Shown piece by piece: positions 36,927-45,130 of a DNA stretch of 64,000 nt. Source of the stretch: Sporobacter sp963675425. GTDB taxonomy: Bacteria; Bacillota; Clostridia; Oscillospirales; Oscillospiraceae. The stretch is from positions 2,914,001 through 2,978,000 of the forward strand of contig OY776214.1 in NCBI GenBank assembly GCA_963675425.1. The letters run 5' to 3'. The notes below the pieces were generated by a model. It saw nothing but the letters and a program-made list of their open reading frames with translations. It was not told where the DNA came from and did no database searches. The stretch's first letter is position 1, and every line of letters starts with the position of its first letter. Made by a program: the position numbers and the translations under genes.

Positions 36927-36960
36927 AAATATTGTTAGTATAGTCTTTGTATTTATCAAT

Positions 36961-37044
36961 CGAAAAGGCAAACTTACTGAAAAGTGAGGACGCAAAGCCA
37001 AGGGTCTAAAGCAGGGAACTGTTATGACAGCCGGTTGCCGAAGT
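36961..37044 (+). ncRNA. Cyclic-di-GMP-I (GEMM-I) riboswitch R2
   Basis: Conserved blocks: AAAAGGCAAACtt, actGAAAagt, GGACGCAAAGCCaaGGGTCTAAAG, hairpin, TTATGACAGCCGGTTGCCGAAG. It is the first of four tandem aptamers before the secreted glycosidase-like gene. A terminator follows. Confidence 0.95.
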
Positions 37045-37059
37045 ATCATCATAATATTG

Positions 37060-37104
37060 ATGAGCTCATTTCAGGCAACTCTGAGATGAGCTCATTTTAT
37101 TTTT
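37060..37104 (+). terminator. Terminator of R2
   Basis: The stem atgagctcatttcag / ctgagatgagctcat (one G-T pair), 6-base loop, tail tttattttt. Confidence 0.85.
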
Positions 37105-37120
37105 CCAACCCATATTCTTC

Positions 37121-37208
37121 AATCGAAAAGGCAAACTTATCGAAAGATAGGGACGCAAAGCCAAGGGTCTAAAGTCTGAAAAGACAATGACAGCCGGTTG
37201 CCGAAAGG
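37121..37208 (+). ncRNA. Cyclic-di-GMP-I (GEMM-I) riboswitch R3
   Basis: AAAAGGCAAACttatcGAAAgataGGGACGC and AAAGCCaaGGGTCTAAAG, hairpin, ATGACAGCCGGTTGCCGAAAGGA. It begins 17 nt after the R2 terminator. In the ancestral order R4 followed closely; an IS21 now separates them. Confidence 0.95.
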
Positions 37209-37230
37209 ATCATCTTATAGTGTAGATGAG

Positions 37231-37266
37231 CCCATTTCAGGTAACCTGAAATGGGTTTTGTTTTTT
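37231..37266 (+). terminator. Terminator of R3
   Basis: The stem cccatttcagg / cctgaaatggg, 3-base loop (taa), tail ttttgtttttt. Confidence 0.85.
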
Positions 37267-37421
37267 AGAGCAAATACTTTGTGAATGGTAAAATAAACTA
37301 CACAGATTTCCGCCAATAGAACTACCCAGTTATTCGCCACAAAGTGCACACTTTCTCGCCAGAAAATGCGCAGTTTCCGTTCGTCTGGTAAAATAACGCC
37401 AGCGAATGGAGGCGGCAAGAA

Positions 37422-38930
37422 ATGAAGGGGTATTGTGTGTACAGTCAAATTCAGCAGTTAAAAGAAAAGGGATTCAAGAAGAATACCGTTGCGAAGATGC
37501 TTGGCATAAACCGTCGGACAGTAAACCGTTACTGGGATATGCTCGCCGACGATTATGAATTAAACGCCACAAATATATGCCGGGAGAAAGCTCTTGGTGA
37601 ATATGAGGCCACCATCCTCAAATGGCTGCGTGATTATCCGTCAATGAGCGCTGCGCAGGTGTGCGATTGGCTCAAGGAGCATTACAGTGCCGAATTTACC
37701 GAGCGGACAGTCAGCCGTTTTGTAAAAGGCCTTCGAGACGAGTACGGCATCAAAAAAATCACAGAGCCGAGGGAATACGAGGCCGTCGCCGAGCTTCCGA
37801 TGGGTCAACAGATGCAGGTCGATTTCGGTGAGAAATGGATGAAGGACGTGGGGGGCGGGCGCATAAAAGTTTACGTTGCTGCCTTTGTTCTCTCCCGTTC
37901 CAGATACAAATACGCCGAAGCCCAGTCCCGGCCGTACAGGGCGACAGACCTTGTAGCTGCCTGCCATCGTTGTTTCAGATATATCGGCGGTATGCCGCAT
38001 GAGATTGTCTTTGACCAGGACAGTATCGTCTGTGTCTCCGAGAACAACGGCGATATCATCCATACATACGAATTTGAGAAACTACGACAGGAGTGCAAAT
38101 TCAGCGTATATATGTGCCGCGGCGCCGATCCGGAAAGCAAGGGGAAGATTGAGAGCGTCGTCAAATATGTCAAGGGGAACTTTCTTGAAAACCGCATATA
38201 TGTTGACGACGGTATCCTGAACGGTAGCCTTCTTGACTGGCTTGACCGCACCGCCAACGCAAAAATCCATGGCACGACTAAGCGCGTCCCTGCAGAGGTT
38301 TTCAAAGAGGAACAGAACTACCTCCGGCCGCTCATCAGCATTCCGGAAAACAAGGACGCCTTCGTCTGCCGGTCAGTGCGCAAGGATAATACCATCGTTT
38401 ATGGCAGCAACCGCTATTCCGTTCCGCTCGGAACATATACAAACAACCCTGAAGTCCATGTAGTGGAACAGGACGGTTTCCTTCTCATACAAACGGTTTT
38501 CGGCGACGATATTTGCCAGCACAGGATTTCTACCGGCAAGGGTATGCTCTTACAGAACCATCATCATCTCAGAGACCGCAGCACCAGCCTCGACCGCATA
38601 CAGGATGAGCTGAACGCGCTGCTTAATGGAAAAGCGTCAGATTTTCTTCAAGCGATACGCGCCGATAAGACCCGTTACACACGTGACCAGTTTAGGCTCA
38701 TGCGAACGCTATTTGATAGATACGGGCTCACCGCCACGCTGGAGGCCATCGATTTTTGCAGTGGGAGCAGACTTTTCAGCGTCAATTATATGAAGGACTA
38801 TCTGGAGCACTCCGCTACGCCGGTCATCACGCATGAGATCCCGATTATCCCGATAAGCGACAGAAAATATCACATCACGACCGAGAAGCGCCCCCTTGAG
38901 GTCTATGCGAAAGTGGGTGCCGGTAAGTGA
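37422..38930 (+). CDS. istA: IS21 transposase IstA
   Basis: A 502-residue transposase: HTH (IQQLKEKGFKKNTVAKMLGI), DDE core with QVDFGEKWM, IVFDQDSIVCVS and DPESKGKIESVVKYVKGNF. It is about as related to the copy 1 protein as expected for different subgroups, not identical. Complete frame, overlapping istB by 4 bp. Confidence 0.95.
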   Translation: MKGYCVYSQIQQLKEKGFKKNTVAKMLGINRRTVNRYWDMLADDYELNATNICREKALGEYEATILKWLRDYPSMSAAQVCDWLKEHYSAEFTERTVSRFVKGLRDEYGIKKITEPREYEAVAELPMGQQMQVDFGEKWMKDVGGGRIKVYVAAFVLSRSRYKYAEAQSRPYRATDLVAACHRCFRYIGGMPHEIVFDQDSIVCVSENNGDIIHTYEFEKLRQECKFSVYMCRGADPESKGKIESVVKYVKGNFLENRIYVDDGILNGSLLDWLDRTANAKIHGTTKRVPAEVFKEEQNYLRPLISIPENKDAFVCRSVRKDNTIVYGSNRYSVPLGTYTNNPEVHVVEQDGFLLIQTVFGDDICQHRISTGKGMLLQNHHHLRDRSTSLDRIQDELNALLNGKASDFLQAIRADKTRYTRDQFRLMRTLFDRYGLTATLEAIDFCSGSRLFSVNYMKDYLEHSATPVITHEIPIIPISDRKYHITTEKRPLEVYAKVGAGK

Positions 38931-39664
38931 ATCAGAACGCTCTTGACCGTGTAACACTTCTGTTGGGCAATCTCCGGATGCCGTCCATCGACTTTGACAC
39001 TACCTTCTCGGGGAAAAACAACCTAACACCGCTCGAAATCATTGAGCTTTTCCTTCAGGAGCAGCAGCGGCTTCGTATTGAAAAGCAGAATATCCTGCGC
39101 CGAAAAAGAGCGAACCTCCCCACCGAAAAGACGCTTATGACCTTTGACTTCGGCTTCCAGCGCAGCGTCTCGAAAGAACAGATGCTCCGCTTGAGCGATA
39201 TGACCTGGGTGGAGCAGGCCTTCAACGTATGCTTTCTCGGACCACCTGGTGTCGGCAAGACGCATCTGGCTTTATCCCTGTCCGTCAGGGCGCTCGACCT
39301 TGGTTACAGCGTTGCCTTTGAGACTCTGGATAACCTGATGAAATGTCTTAAAACAGAAAACATATCGGGCGTCAGCAGCCGGAGACTTAAGTATATCCGT
39401 AAGGCGGCTCTTGTCGTAGTTGACGAGGTAGGCTTTATGCCCCTCTCTCCGGGCGAAGCAAACCTGTTCTTCGGTTTCGTTTCCTCTATGGCCGAGAGGA
39501 CGTCGCTCATCATAACGTCAAACAAGGGCTTTGACGAATGGGCTGAGTTTCTCGGCGACGCCACGATTACCACGGCCATCTTGGACAGGCTCATACATCA
39601 CTGTGAAATCATCAATATGACCGGTAACAGCTATCGCCTAGAGCATAGAGAAACCATTACGTAA
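38927..39664 (+). CDS. istB: IS21 ATPase helper IstB
   Basis: A 245-residue AAA+ ATPase: Walker A GPPGVGKTH, Walker B LVVVDEVGFMP, then ITSNKGFDEWAEFLGD. The start overlaps the istA stop (GTGA context). Complete. Confidence 0.95.
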   Translation: MNQNALDRVTLLLGNLRMPSIDFDTTFSGKNNLTPLEIIELFLQEQQRLRIEKQNILRRKRANLPTEKTLMTFDFGFQRSVSKEQMLRLSDMTWVEQAFNVCFLGPPGVGKTHLALSLSVRALDLGYSVAFETLDNLMKCLKTENISGVSSRRLKYIRKAALVVVDEVGFMPLSPGEANLFFGFVSSMAERTSLIITSNKGFDEWAEFLGDATITTAILDRLIHHCEIINMTGNSYRLEHRETIT

Positions 39665-39730
39665 AAATCTGTGCACTTTGTGGCGAAAATCTGTGCATTT
39701 GTATTGACCGCTTACATACTTAGCGTGAAA

Positions 39731-39818
39731 ATCGAAAAGGCAAACTTATTGAAAAGTAAGGACGCAAAGCCAAGGGTCTAAAGTCTGAAAAGACAATGAT
39801 AGCCGGTTGCCGAAAGGA
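39731..39818 (+). ncRNA. Cyclic-di-GMP-I (GEMM-I) riboswitch R4
   Basis: AAAAGGCAAACttattGAAA, GGACGCAAAGCCaaGGGTCTAAAG, hairpin, ATGATAGCCGGTTGCCGAAAGGA (one base changed from ATGACAGCC). Nearly the same sequence as R3, so the two arose by duplication. It now lies downstream of the IS21 copy and has lost the original promoter. Confidence 0.93.
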
Positions 39819-39834
39819 TCATCTCATAAAGAGA

Positions 39835-39869
39835 ATGGGCCCATTTCAGGCAATCTGAAATGGGCCCAT
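39835..39869 (+). promoter_or_regulatory. R4 hairpin without a T-run
   Basis: A perfect 15-bp stem (atgggcccatttcag / ctgaaatgggcccat) at the place of the R2 and R3 terminators, but followed by aaattacc. Without a U-tract it should not terminate well; it may be a decayed terminator. Confidence 0.7.
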
Positions 39870-39902
39870 AAATTACCAGTATTAACGCGATTCCCGTCTC
39901 AA

Positions 39903-40011
39903 ACGATAAAGGCAAACCTGTTGAAAAGCAGGGACACAAAGCCAAGGGTCTAAAGTCAAAGCAGTCGATAAAATCGATTACTTAGGACCATGACAGCCGG
40001 TTACCGAAAGG
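39903..40011 (+). ncRNA. Cyclic-di-GMP-I (GEMM-I) riboswitch R5, translational type
   Basis: ATAAAGGCAAACctgttGAAA, GGACACAAAGCCaaGGGTC, a longer P3 hairpin than in R2-R4, ATGACAGCCGGTTACCGAAAGGAG. The usual GACGCAAAG is GACACAAAG here. The 3' end runs directly into the Shine-Dalgarno (AAGGAG) of the gene at 40019 with no terminator between, so control of ribosome access is likely. Confidence 0.9.
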
Positions 40012-40018
40012 AGAAAAA

Positions 40019-41983
40019 ATGAAAAAGATAGGAGTATTTGTAATTAGTATTGCCATTCTGTTAAATCTTGTTTTATCGAATAACACAATTGCAGCTGACA
40101 TACCTGATAACAATCCCAATATAACTGAAAATGCCAGTTTTGAAAATCTTGATGGAAGCGTGCCTGAAAAATGGAACGGCTGGAATAATAATTGGAAAAC
40201 ATCGAAAGTATCACATTCTGGTATAGTCTCTGCGGCCATACAGAATGATGATCCGGCTAAATATAACTTACTCATAGAGACTATCCCAGCATATCCAGGT
40301 AGTACGTATGATTATTCATGTTGGATTAAGACAGAAAATGTCAATAAAGGTGGACAGGCAACTATTTGTATTGAATGGCAAGACAGAGATGGTAAATATG
40401 TCGGAGGTAGTTATGCTAATGGAATAACGGGCACTAATGATTGGACAAAAGTTTCGAGAAAATCAGATCAAGCACCTGCATCGGCATGCACTCTTAGAAT
40501 TACTCTATATTTAACAAAGGGGTCAACAGGTAAAGCGTGGTTCGATGATATTTATCTAGCAGAAAGCTGCAAACCATTCGTTGGTCAGATAGATTTACCA
40601 TGTTACAAGGGTCAATTAACAGGAGGAAATGCAAGCGCCCCGATAAACATTAATGGTCAAATAGGCCAGTCGTATCTTTCGAAAAATATCAGTATAACTG
40701 CAAAGATTACTTCTATTAGCCAAGAAAAAGAATATGTTAGTCATGTTATCGAAAAACCGAAAAATCAACTGGTGGATTTTGAAATGCCGACTGCTAGCCT
40801 ACCAAATGGGGATTATAGAGTAAGCTTCGATTTAGTAGAAACTCAAACAAAAACAAAATATTGTGAAATGAATTCAACTTTTAGTAAAGTTGATGCGCCG
40901 CAGAATAACAAGGTGTCGTTTAGGTCAGATAACATAGCAGTAGTTAATGATGTACCGTTTTTTCCACTGGGTGTATATGAGGGGGCAAATCCGGGGAGTT
41001 CTTCAAGTTTAACAAGACTAAGTGAAATCGCAGCAGGTGGATTTAATTGCTTTATGAATTATGGACAAAATGACAGTTCAATTGCTAGTATCTCGAATTA
41101 CTTAAACTGCGCTAATGAACTAGGCTTAAAATGTATATATTCGCTTAAGGATATTGTCCTCAATAAAATGACGAAATATGGGGATTGGAATGGATCAGAA
41201 GAGATTATTAATGGACTGGTCACTCAGTTTGAGAATAATCCAGCATTATTTGCGTGGTATCTGAATGACGAGGGGCCACTCACAATGCATGATCAATTGC
41301 TCAGTGCGTATAAGCAAGTTTCAAAACTTGATCCGAATCATCCTGGATACTCAGTTCTATGTCAAATTAACCAGCTTAATTCATACAAAGACACGACTGA
41401 TGTTTTTGGCGTTGATATGTATCCAATTACTTACGCAGATAGCCCGGTCAATGAGGTGGCAACTTGGACTGATGAAGCTGTAAAAACAGAAAGACCTGTG
41501 TGGAATGCTATTCAGATATTTAATAAATCAATATATAACCCAAACTTAAAATCAATACCCCCGTCGCAAGATCAAATTAGATGTATGACATTTTTAGCTT
41601 TAACACATGGAGCAACTGGTTTGATGTTTTACTCATATTCTGATCTCAAGCAATCGCCTAATTTTGATGAGAACTGGGAAAATGTAACGACTGTGGTTTC
41701 GGAAGTCAATTCAATTTTACCTTGGCTGCTGTCGACAGAGCGCGGTGATTTCAAGCAGATCGAAGGGCTCGACACACGATATTTTCAGAACGGAAACGAA
41801 GGTTTATTAATCGTTGTAAATCCGGGTGATCAAATCGTTTCTGCACAAATTCCAATTCAAGTATCAGCCGAGAAAGTCACGAATTTCAGCAGCGGCAACG
41901 ACTGCGCTGTCAAGAATAATTCGATTCAAGATGAACTCAAGCCGCTGGAAGTCAAGCTCTACAAAGTAACCCTTTCAATGTGA
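40019..41983 (+). CDS. Secreted glycoside-hydrolase-like protein with N-terminal carbohydrate-binding domain
   Basis: A 654-residue exported protein. The signal peptide (KKIGVFVISIAILLNLVLS) is probably cut near IAAD. Residues about 38-185 look like a CBM4/9-type beta-sandwich (SFENLDGSVPEKWNGW; TLYLTKGSTGKAWFDDIYLA). A second beta domain runs to about 295. Residues 300-590 resemble a TIM-barrel glycosidase: FFPLGVYEGANPG, ALFAWYLNDEGP (candidate acid Glu/Asp), DVFGVDMYPITYADSP, HGATGLMFYSYSDL. Acting outside the cell, it may trim or modify the exopolysaccharide made by the adjacent operon. It is preceded by four c-di-GMP riboswitches. Confidence 0.8.
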   Translation: MKKIGVFVISIAILLNLVLSNNTIAADIPDNNPNITENASFENLDGSVPEKWNGWNNNWKTSKVSHSGIVSAAIQNDDPAKYNLLIETIPAYPGSTYDYSCWIKTENVNKGGQATICIEWQDRDGKYVGGSYANGITGTNDWTKVSRKSDQAPASACTLRITLYLTKGSTGKAWFDDIYLAESCKPFVGQIDLPCYKGQLTGGNASAPININGQIGQSYLSKNISITAKITSISQEKEYVSHVIEKPKNQLVDFEMPTASLPNGDYRVSFDLVETQTKTKYCEMNSTFSKVDAPQNNKVSFRSDNIAVVNDVPFFPLGVYEGANPGSSSSLTRLSEIAAGGFNCFMNYGQNDSSIASISNYLNCANELGLKCIYSLKDIVLNKMTKYGDWNGSEEIINGLVTQFENNPALFAWYLNDEGPLTMHDQLLSAYKQVSKLDPNHPGYSVLCQINQLNSYKDTTDVFGVDMYPITYADSPVNEVATWTDEAVKTERPVWNAIQIFNKSIYNPNLKSIPPSQDQIRCMTFLALTHGATGLMFYSYSDLKQSPNFDENWENVTTVVSEVNSILPWLLSTERGDFKQIEGLDTRYFQNGNEGLLIVVNPGDQIVSAQIPIQVSAEKVTNFSSGNDCAVKNNSIQDELKPLEVKLYKVTLSM

Positions 41984-42018
41984 TTGATACTGAATAATTA
42001 TATAGTGCTGAAAAAGTA

Positions 42019-42054
42019 TTGCCGGTATCGAGAGCACTTTCTCGGTACCGGCAA
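42019..42054 (+). terminator. Hairpin after the glycosidase-like gene
   Basis: A 15-bp stem (ttgccggtatcgaga / tctcggtaccggcaa, one mismatch) with a 6-base loop, 36 bp after the stop. The T-run is weak. Confidence 0.6.
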
Positions 42055-42136
42055 CACTTGCACGCGCTTAAACATCCTCATCTATATAAAACGTATCGCA
42101 TTCAACTGCTGCAGACATTAACTGGAATAAATTATG

Positions 42137-42613
42137 TCAAAATATGCATAATTTATTTACAAAGCGAAATATTTTTAGTAATATCCCTCTTAAAGGGATA
42201 ACATGAAGCCATGTGAATACACAGAATCTCAACTTTAGATTATCACAACTGATGACTCGGCCGTTTCTTTTTATTTTACGTACTACAGCAAATAACTGAT
42301 TCGGTAGGAGAGGACCTTCAACCCACTGCTGCGCGTCGCCGATCATGTAAAAACAGTTCTTCTCTACCTTTAATATGCGATGCAGTACAAAATCGCCGTT
42401 AACTCTTCTGATAAGTACAATTGCACCTTTTTTAAGCTGCAGGAAATCGGCCTTAGAAAGCTCGACACTGTCCCGGCCTTCCTTGAGGAAGGGATACATG
42501 CTCATCCCGGTTACGGTGATCCAAGCAGTTCCACCCTGCTCGATTATTTCGGTTGTCAAACTGAAAAGCTCGAAGGCTTTAACTTTCCTTAATTCAGAAT
42601 TTAGATCAGGCAT
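42137..42613 (-). CDS. S24/S26-type signal peptidase-like protein of the RiPP cluster
   Basis: A 158-residue protease-like protein. Ser38 in TVTGMSMYPFLKEG is the nucleophile motif of S26 peptidases; VLHRIL carries a His in the place used by Ser-His signal peptidases. The following strand pattern (FAVVRKIKRNGRVI) agrees. A hydrophobic end (VFTWLHVIPLRGILLKIF) may hold it at the membrane. It overlaps the HPr-kinase-like gene by 13 bp. It is a candidate leader-removing protease for the two precursor peptides. Confidence 0.85.
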   Translation of the reverse strand: MPDLNSELRKVKAFELFSLTTEIIEQGGTAWITVTGMSMYPFLKEGRDSVELSKADFLQLKKGAIVLIRRVNGDFVLHRILKVEKNCFYMIGDAQQWVEGPLLPNQLFAVVRKIKRNGRVISCDNLKLRFCVFTWLHVIPLRGILLKIFRFVNKLCIF

Positions 42614-43521
42614 TTTTGCACCAACTCGACAGCCTCATAATCTGGGCGGCATTTTAGCAGATAGACGGGGACGTCGTTAACTAATCGCTCCAAAGTGTTC
42701 AATGCTTCAATCATCATACCAGCATCAAAATACGGTAAAAAACATCGCGGCATCAACAGTTGCACCACTTTGGGACCTGACAATATTTCAATACTGTTTT
42801 GGGGTGCTTGTTCCAGCATCACAATACCGCTTAATGGTACGTTTTTATTCGTAAAATAGTCCGATGACCCGCTCCACGGAGTCCCGCAAAGCAGGGGCAT
42901 ATCGTCAATATAGCGTATTGCAGGTCTATCCTCATTAATAATTGTGACAGCGTCTCCATACAATTCCTGCCAAAGCCTCACATGTGTCGATTTGCCGGTA
43001 CCGGATGGAGCGGAAAAAATCAACCCCTTTCCTTTATATTCTATGGAGGAGCTGTGAATTAATAGGCCGTTCTTTTTTATCAACCTATATCTGAAGGCGA
43101 CGCCCGCTAATAAAAAAGAACTGAACTCGTTCCAATTGCTGAGCGAGCAGTCGTTGTTTATAAATGGTAGAGAATCATCGCAAATATATTTTATTCTAAT
43201 ATTACTCCAGTTTGGGTCAGTATCCAGAAGCTGTGGAATCCTATCACGTTTTAGTACACCGTTTTCAAACGTAGGAAGTAATGAATATATATAGTATCCT
43301 TCCAGCGGCGGATTCTTACGAATGACGGCGGGCTCTGCCCCTTTCATAACCTCGATGCCTTGTGGTCTTCTTACTTTTTTATAAGATGCAGCAGAAATGC
43401 AAATATCGCATTTTTCAATATTCTTTTCGGAAATCTCCATCTGGAACGCTTTGCATCTTTCTTCAAAGTATTGATTTTCGCTTTCATAATACAGCCATAA
43501 CCCTGCGATATTGTATAGCAT
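42601..43521 (-). CDS. HPr kinase-like P-loop protein of the RiPP cluster
   Basis: A 306-residue protein. The C-terminal half has the P-loop FSAPSGTGKSTHVRLWQ and INEDRPAIRYIDD, as in the HPr serine kinase C-domain; residue patterns after it (GTPWSGSSDYFTNKNVPLSG) match HPrK-related proteins found in peptide-modification clusters with PqqD. The N-terminal half lacks a normal HPrK domain. It may phosphorylate the precursor peptide or drive a maturation step; unproven. Confidence 0.85.
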   Translation of the reverse strand: MLYNIAGLWLYYESENQYFEERCKAFQMEISEKNIEKCDICISAASYKKVRRPQGIEVMKGAEPAVIRKNPPLEGYYIYSLLPTFENGVLKRDRIPQLLDTDPNWSNIRIKYICDDSLPFINNDCSLSNWNEFSSFLLAGVAFRYRLIKKNGLLIHSSSIEYKGKGLIFSAPSGTGKSTHVRLWQELYGDAVTIINEDRPAIRYIDDMPLLCGTPWSGSSDYFTNKNVPLSGIVMLEQAPQNSIEILSGPKVVQLLMPRCFLPYFDAGMMIEALNTLERLVNDVPVYLLKCRPDYEAVELVQKCLI

Positions 43522-43604
43522 TATATATGTTGCCTCCGATTTCGATCAATTTACTAAAAAGGGGTTACAAATGTAACCCCTTTTTTGAAATAACTATACC
43601 AATC

Positions 43605-43757
43605 TTAGGATCCTGAAAAACCAACAAACCTTCCGCTGCATAGAGCGTTGTCTTCAAGATTACAATATCCTTCAGTGCATCCTGGCGAACCAGTAGCGAT
43701 GTTTTCTTCAGACCTGAGTTCTAAAAACGTCATTTCTGGTGTAACATACTTTTTCAC
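43605..43757 (-). CDS. RiPP precursor peptide 1
   Basis: Fifty residues from a GTG start with AGGAGG 7 bases upstream. The leader is KKYVTPEMTFLELRSEENIA and the core, after ATGSPG, has three Cys (GCTEGYCNLEDNALC). It shares the pattern P-E/K-x4-ELRxEExIA...GC with precursor 2, which lies just upstream. A radical SAM/SPASM gene and a PqqD-like gene precede it, and HPrK-like and S26-like genes follow on the same strand. It is too short for ordinary gene finders. Confidence 0.8.
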   Translation of the reverse strand: MKKYVTPEMTFLELRSEENIATGSPGCTEGYCNLEDNALCSGRFVGFSGS

Positions 43758-43784
43758 ATTTTCACCTCCTGTCAGAAAAAAATA

Positions 43785-43943
43785 TCAACTAATATCATAA
43801 TTAACAAAGGGAATTAGAGCACACGTATCTGGACCCATGCCGTTGAACGCCTCTGTACCCGAGCAATTGCATCCTGATGAAGCAATGCGTTCTTCGATTC
43901 TAAGTTCAACGACCTCGAGTTTTGGAACATTATATATTTTCAT
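43785..43943 (-). CDS. RiPP precursor peptide 2
   Basis: Fifty-two residues from ATG with AAGGAGG upstream. Leader KIYNVPKLEVVELRIEERIA; core with three Cys (SSGCNCSGTEAFNGMGPDTC) and a hydrophobic end (ALIPFVNYDIS). It lies 40 bp after the radical SAM gene. Leader similarity to precursor 1 with a different core is what is expected of substrates of one enzyme. Confidence 0.8.
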   Translation of the reverse strand: MKIYNVPKLEVVELRIEERIASSGCNCSGTEAFNGMGPDTCALIPFVNYDIS

Positions 43944-43983
43944 CTACCTAACCTCCTTTCTAAAGGATTCCACAATTCGACAT

Positions 43984-45117
43984 TTACCGAGATGCAAGAA
44001 CATCGGCCTCGGCTTTCACAAGCTCGCATAAATACGCGGGGGGACTTGTATACTCGCCGGTTTCCACTTTACGCCGCGCTGGGCAAGTCATACAATTTGC
44101 ATAAGAAGCGCAATTTTCGCACTCACTACTAATTGGCACGTCTTCACATTTTTTTATAATGTCATGCCAAGACTCTTCAAAGCCGATTTTCAAAGGCTCG
44201 GACACGATATCACATAGTAATCCACAAGGGAAAAGCTTCCCCTCCCATGAAATCCAAAATGTACCCCTACCGGCTGCGCACCTAAAAGCATATTTTTTCC
44301 CAGTAGGTTTATTGGCGAGTGCTGCCCATAAATTTTTCTGTAAGTGCTCACTCGTCATTATGTCATCAGTTGTTACTCGAGGGGTTTTAATGCCCGTATT
44401 GCGAGAATCATCTGGTTTAAGAGGGGGAAAAGCTCGTAATTCGTAATTTGCCAATTCCTGTGGTGAGAGTCTGTTAGCTAATGGATCCGATCCAGTCCCT
44501 TCTCGCCTCGGTGAAATGTAATTGACAATATCGAGGTTATGTCCGGTGCTTTGTGCTAGCTCTAAAATCTGGTCGTATTCGTCACTATTGTATTTAAGTA
44601 CTGTCGTCTTTAGGTGAACTTTAATTCCGGCATCTGTCAATTTGCGGATATTGTCGATAACTTTCTGATACGCTTCGGGATGGCCTGTGACATTGCCGTA
44701 TGTCGTCGGGTTCGAACCGTATATAGAAACGCTAACTTTAAGCGGTGGTAACTCTGCAAGGCGTTCGATCATTTCGTCAGTTAGCAGCGAGGCGTTCGTA
44801 AAGAGCGTGATGATCAGACCCATTTGCGTCAAGGCTTCGTATATCTGCCAGAAATCCTTGCGGATGAAAATTTCGCCGCCGGTTAATGTTAAAAAAAGCA
44901 TCCCAGCGTCTCTGGCCTGCCGCCCAAGTTCTATCCATTGATCTGCCGTAAGCTCACTTTTAATCAGTGTACTGTGGTCTTCCATGCCGCATATGTAACA
45001 CATCTTGCATCGAAAGTTGCACCTTGCTGTTAGCTCAAAAAGGCCGGCAACTGGAATATGCTTCGCGATGCTGTTTGCCATGATATCTAAAGAAAAATCG
45101 GCATAACTAAGTGCCAT
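43984..45117 (-). CDS. Radical SAM/SPASM peptide maturase
   Basis: A 377-residue enzyme. Cys33, Cys37 and Cys40 (CNFRCKMC) bind the SAM cluster; FLTLTGGEIFIRKDFW is the GGE motif. The C-terminal SPASM region holds more Cys for extra clusters: FRCAAGRGTFWISWEGKLFP, CGLLCD and CENCASYANCMTCPARRK. I take the start at 45117, which has GGTGG upstream and lies 13 bp after the PqqD stop. Enzymes of this type with a PqqD-like partner modify ribosomal peptides, often forming thioether or C-C bonds; the three-Cys cores favour thioethers, by inference. Confidence 0.93.
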   Translation of the reverse strand: MALSYADFSLDIMANSIAKHIPVAGLFELTARCNFRCKMCYICGMEDHSTLIKSELTADQWIELGRQARDAGMLFLTLTGGEIFIRKDFWQIYEALTQMGLIITLFTNASLLTDEMIERLAELPPLKVSVSIYGSNPTTYGNVTGHPEAYQKVIDNIRKLTDAGIKVHLKTTVLKYNSDEYDQILELAQSTGHNLDIVNYISPRREGTGSDPLANRLSPQELANYELRAFPPLKPDDSRNTGIKTPRVTTDDIMTSEHLQKNLWAALANKPTGKKYAFRCAAGRGTFWISWEGKLFPCGLLCDIVSEPLKIGFEESWHDIIKKCEDVPISSECENCASYANCMTCPARRKVETGEYTSPPAYLCELVKAEADVLASR

Positions 45118-45130
45118 ATTTCCACCAACC

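Larger units (their letters stand above)
37280..39716 (+). mobile_element. IS21-family insertion sequence, copy 2 (in the riboswitch array)
   Basis: A 2,437-bp element with ends TGTGAATGGTAAAATAAACT and, read inward from 39716, TGTAAGCGGTCAATACAAAT, plus sub-terminal repeats gcacagatttTCGCCAC. The 5-bp target duplication TACTT is at 37275-37279 and 39717-39721. It is a different subtype from copy 1. It inserted between riboswitch R3 and R4; the original gap would have been about 23 nt from the R3 terminator tail to R4. Confidence 0.95.

Noticed and set aside
36961..40011. CRISPR array
   Set aside because: Repeated near-identical segments are about 85-110 nt with conserved GEMM-I blocks and hairpins between them, not short repeats with unique spacers; no cas genes.
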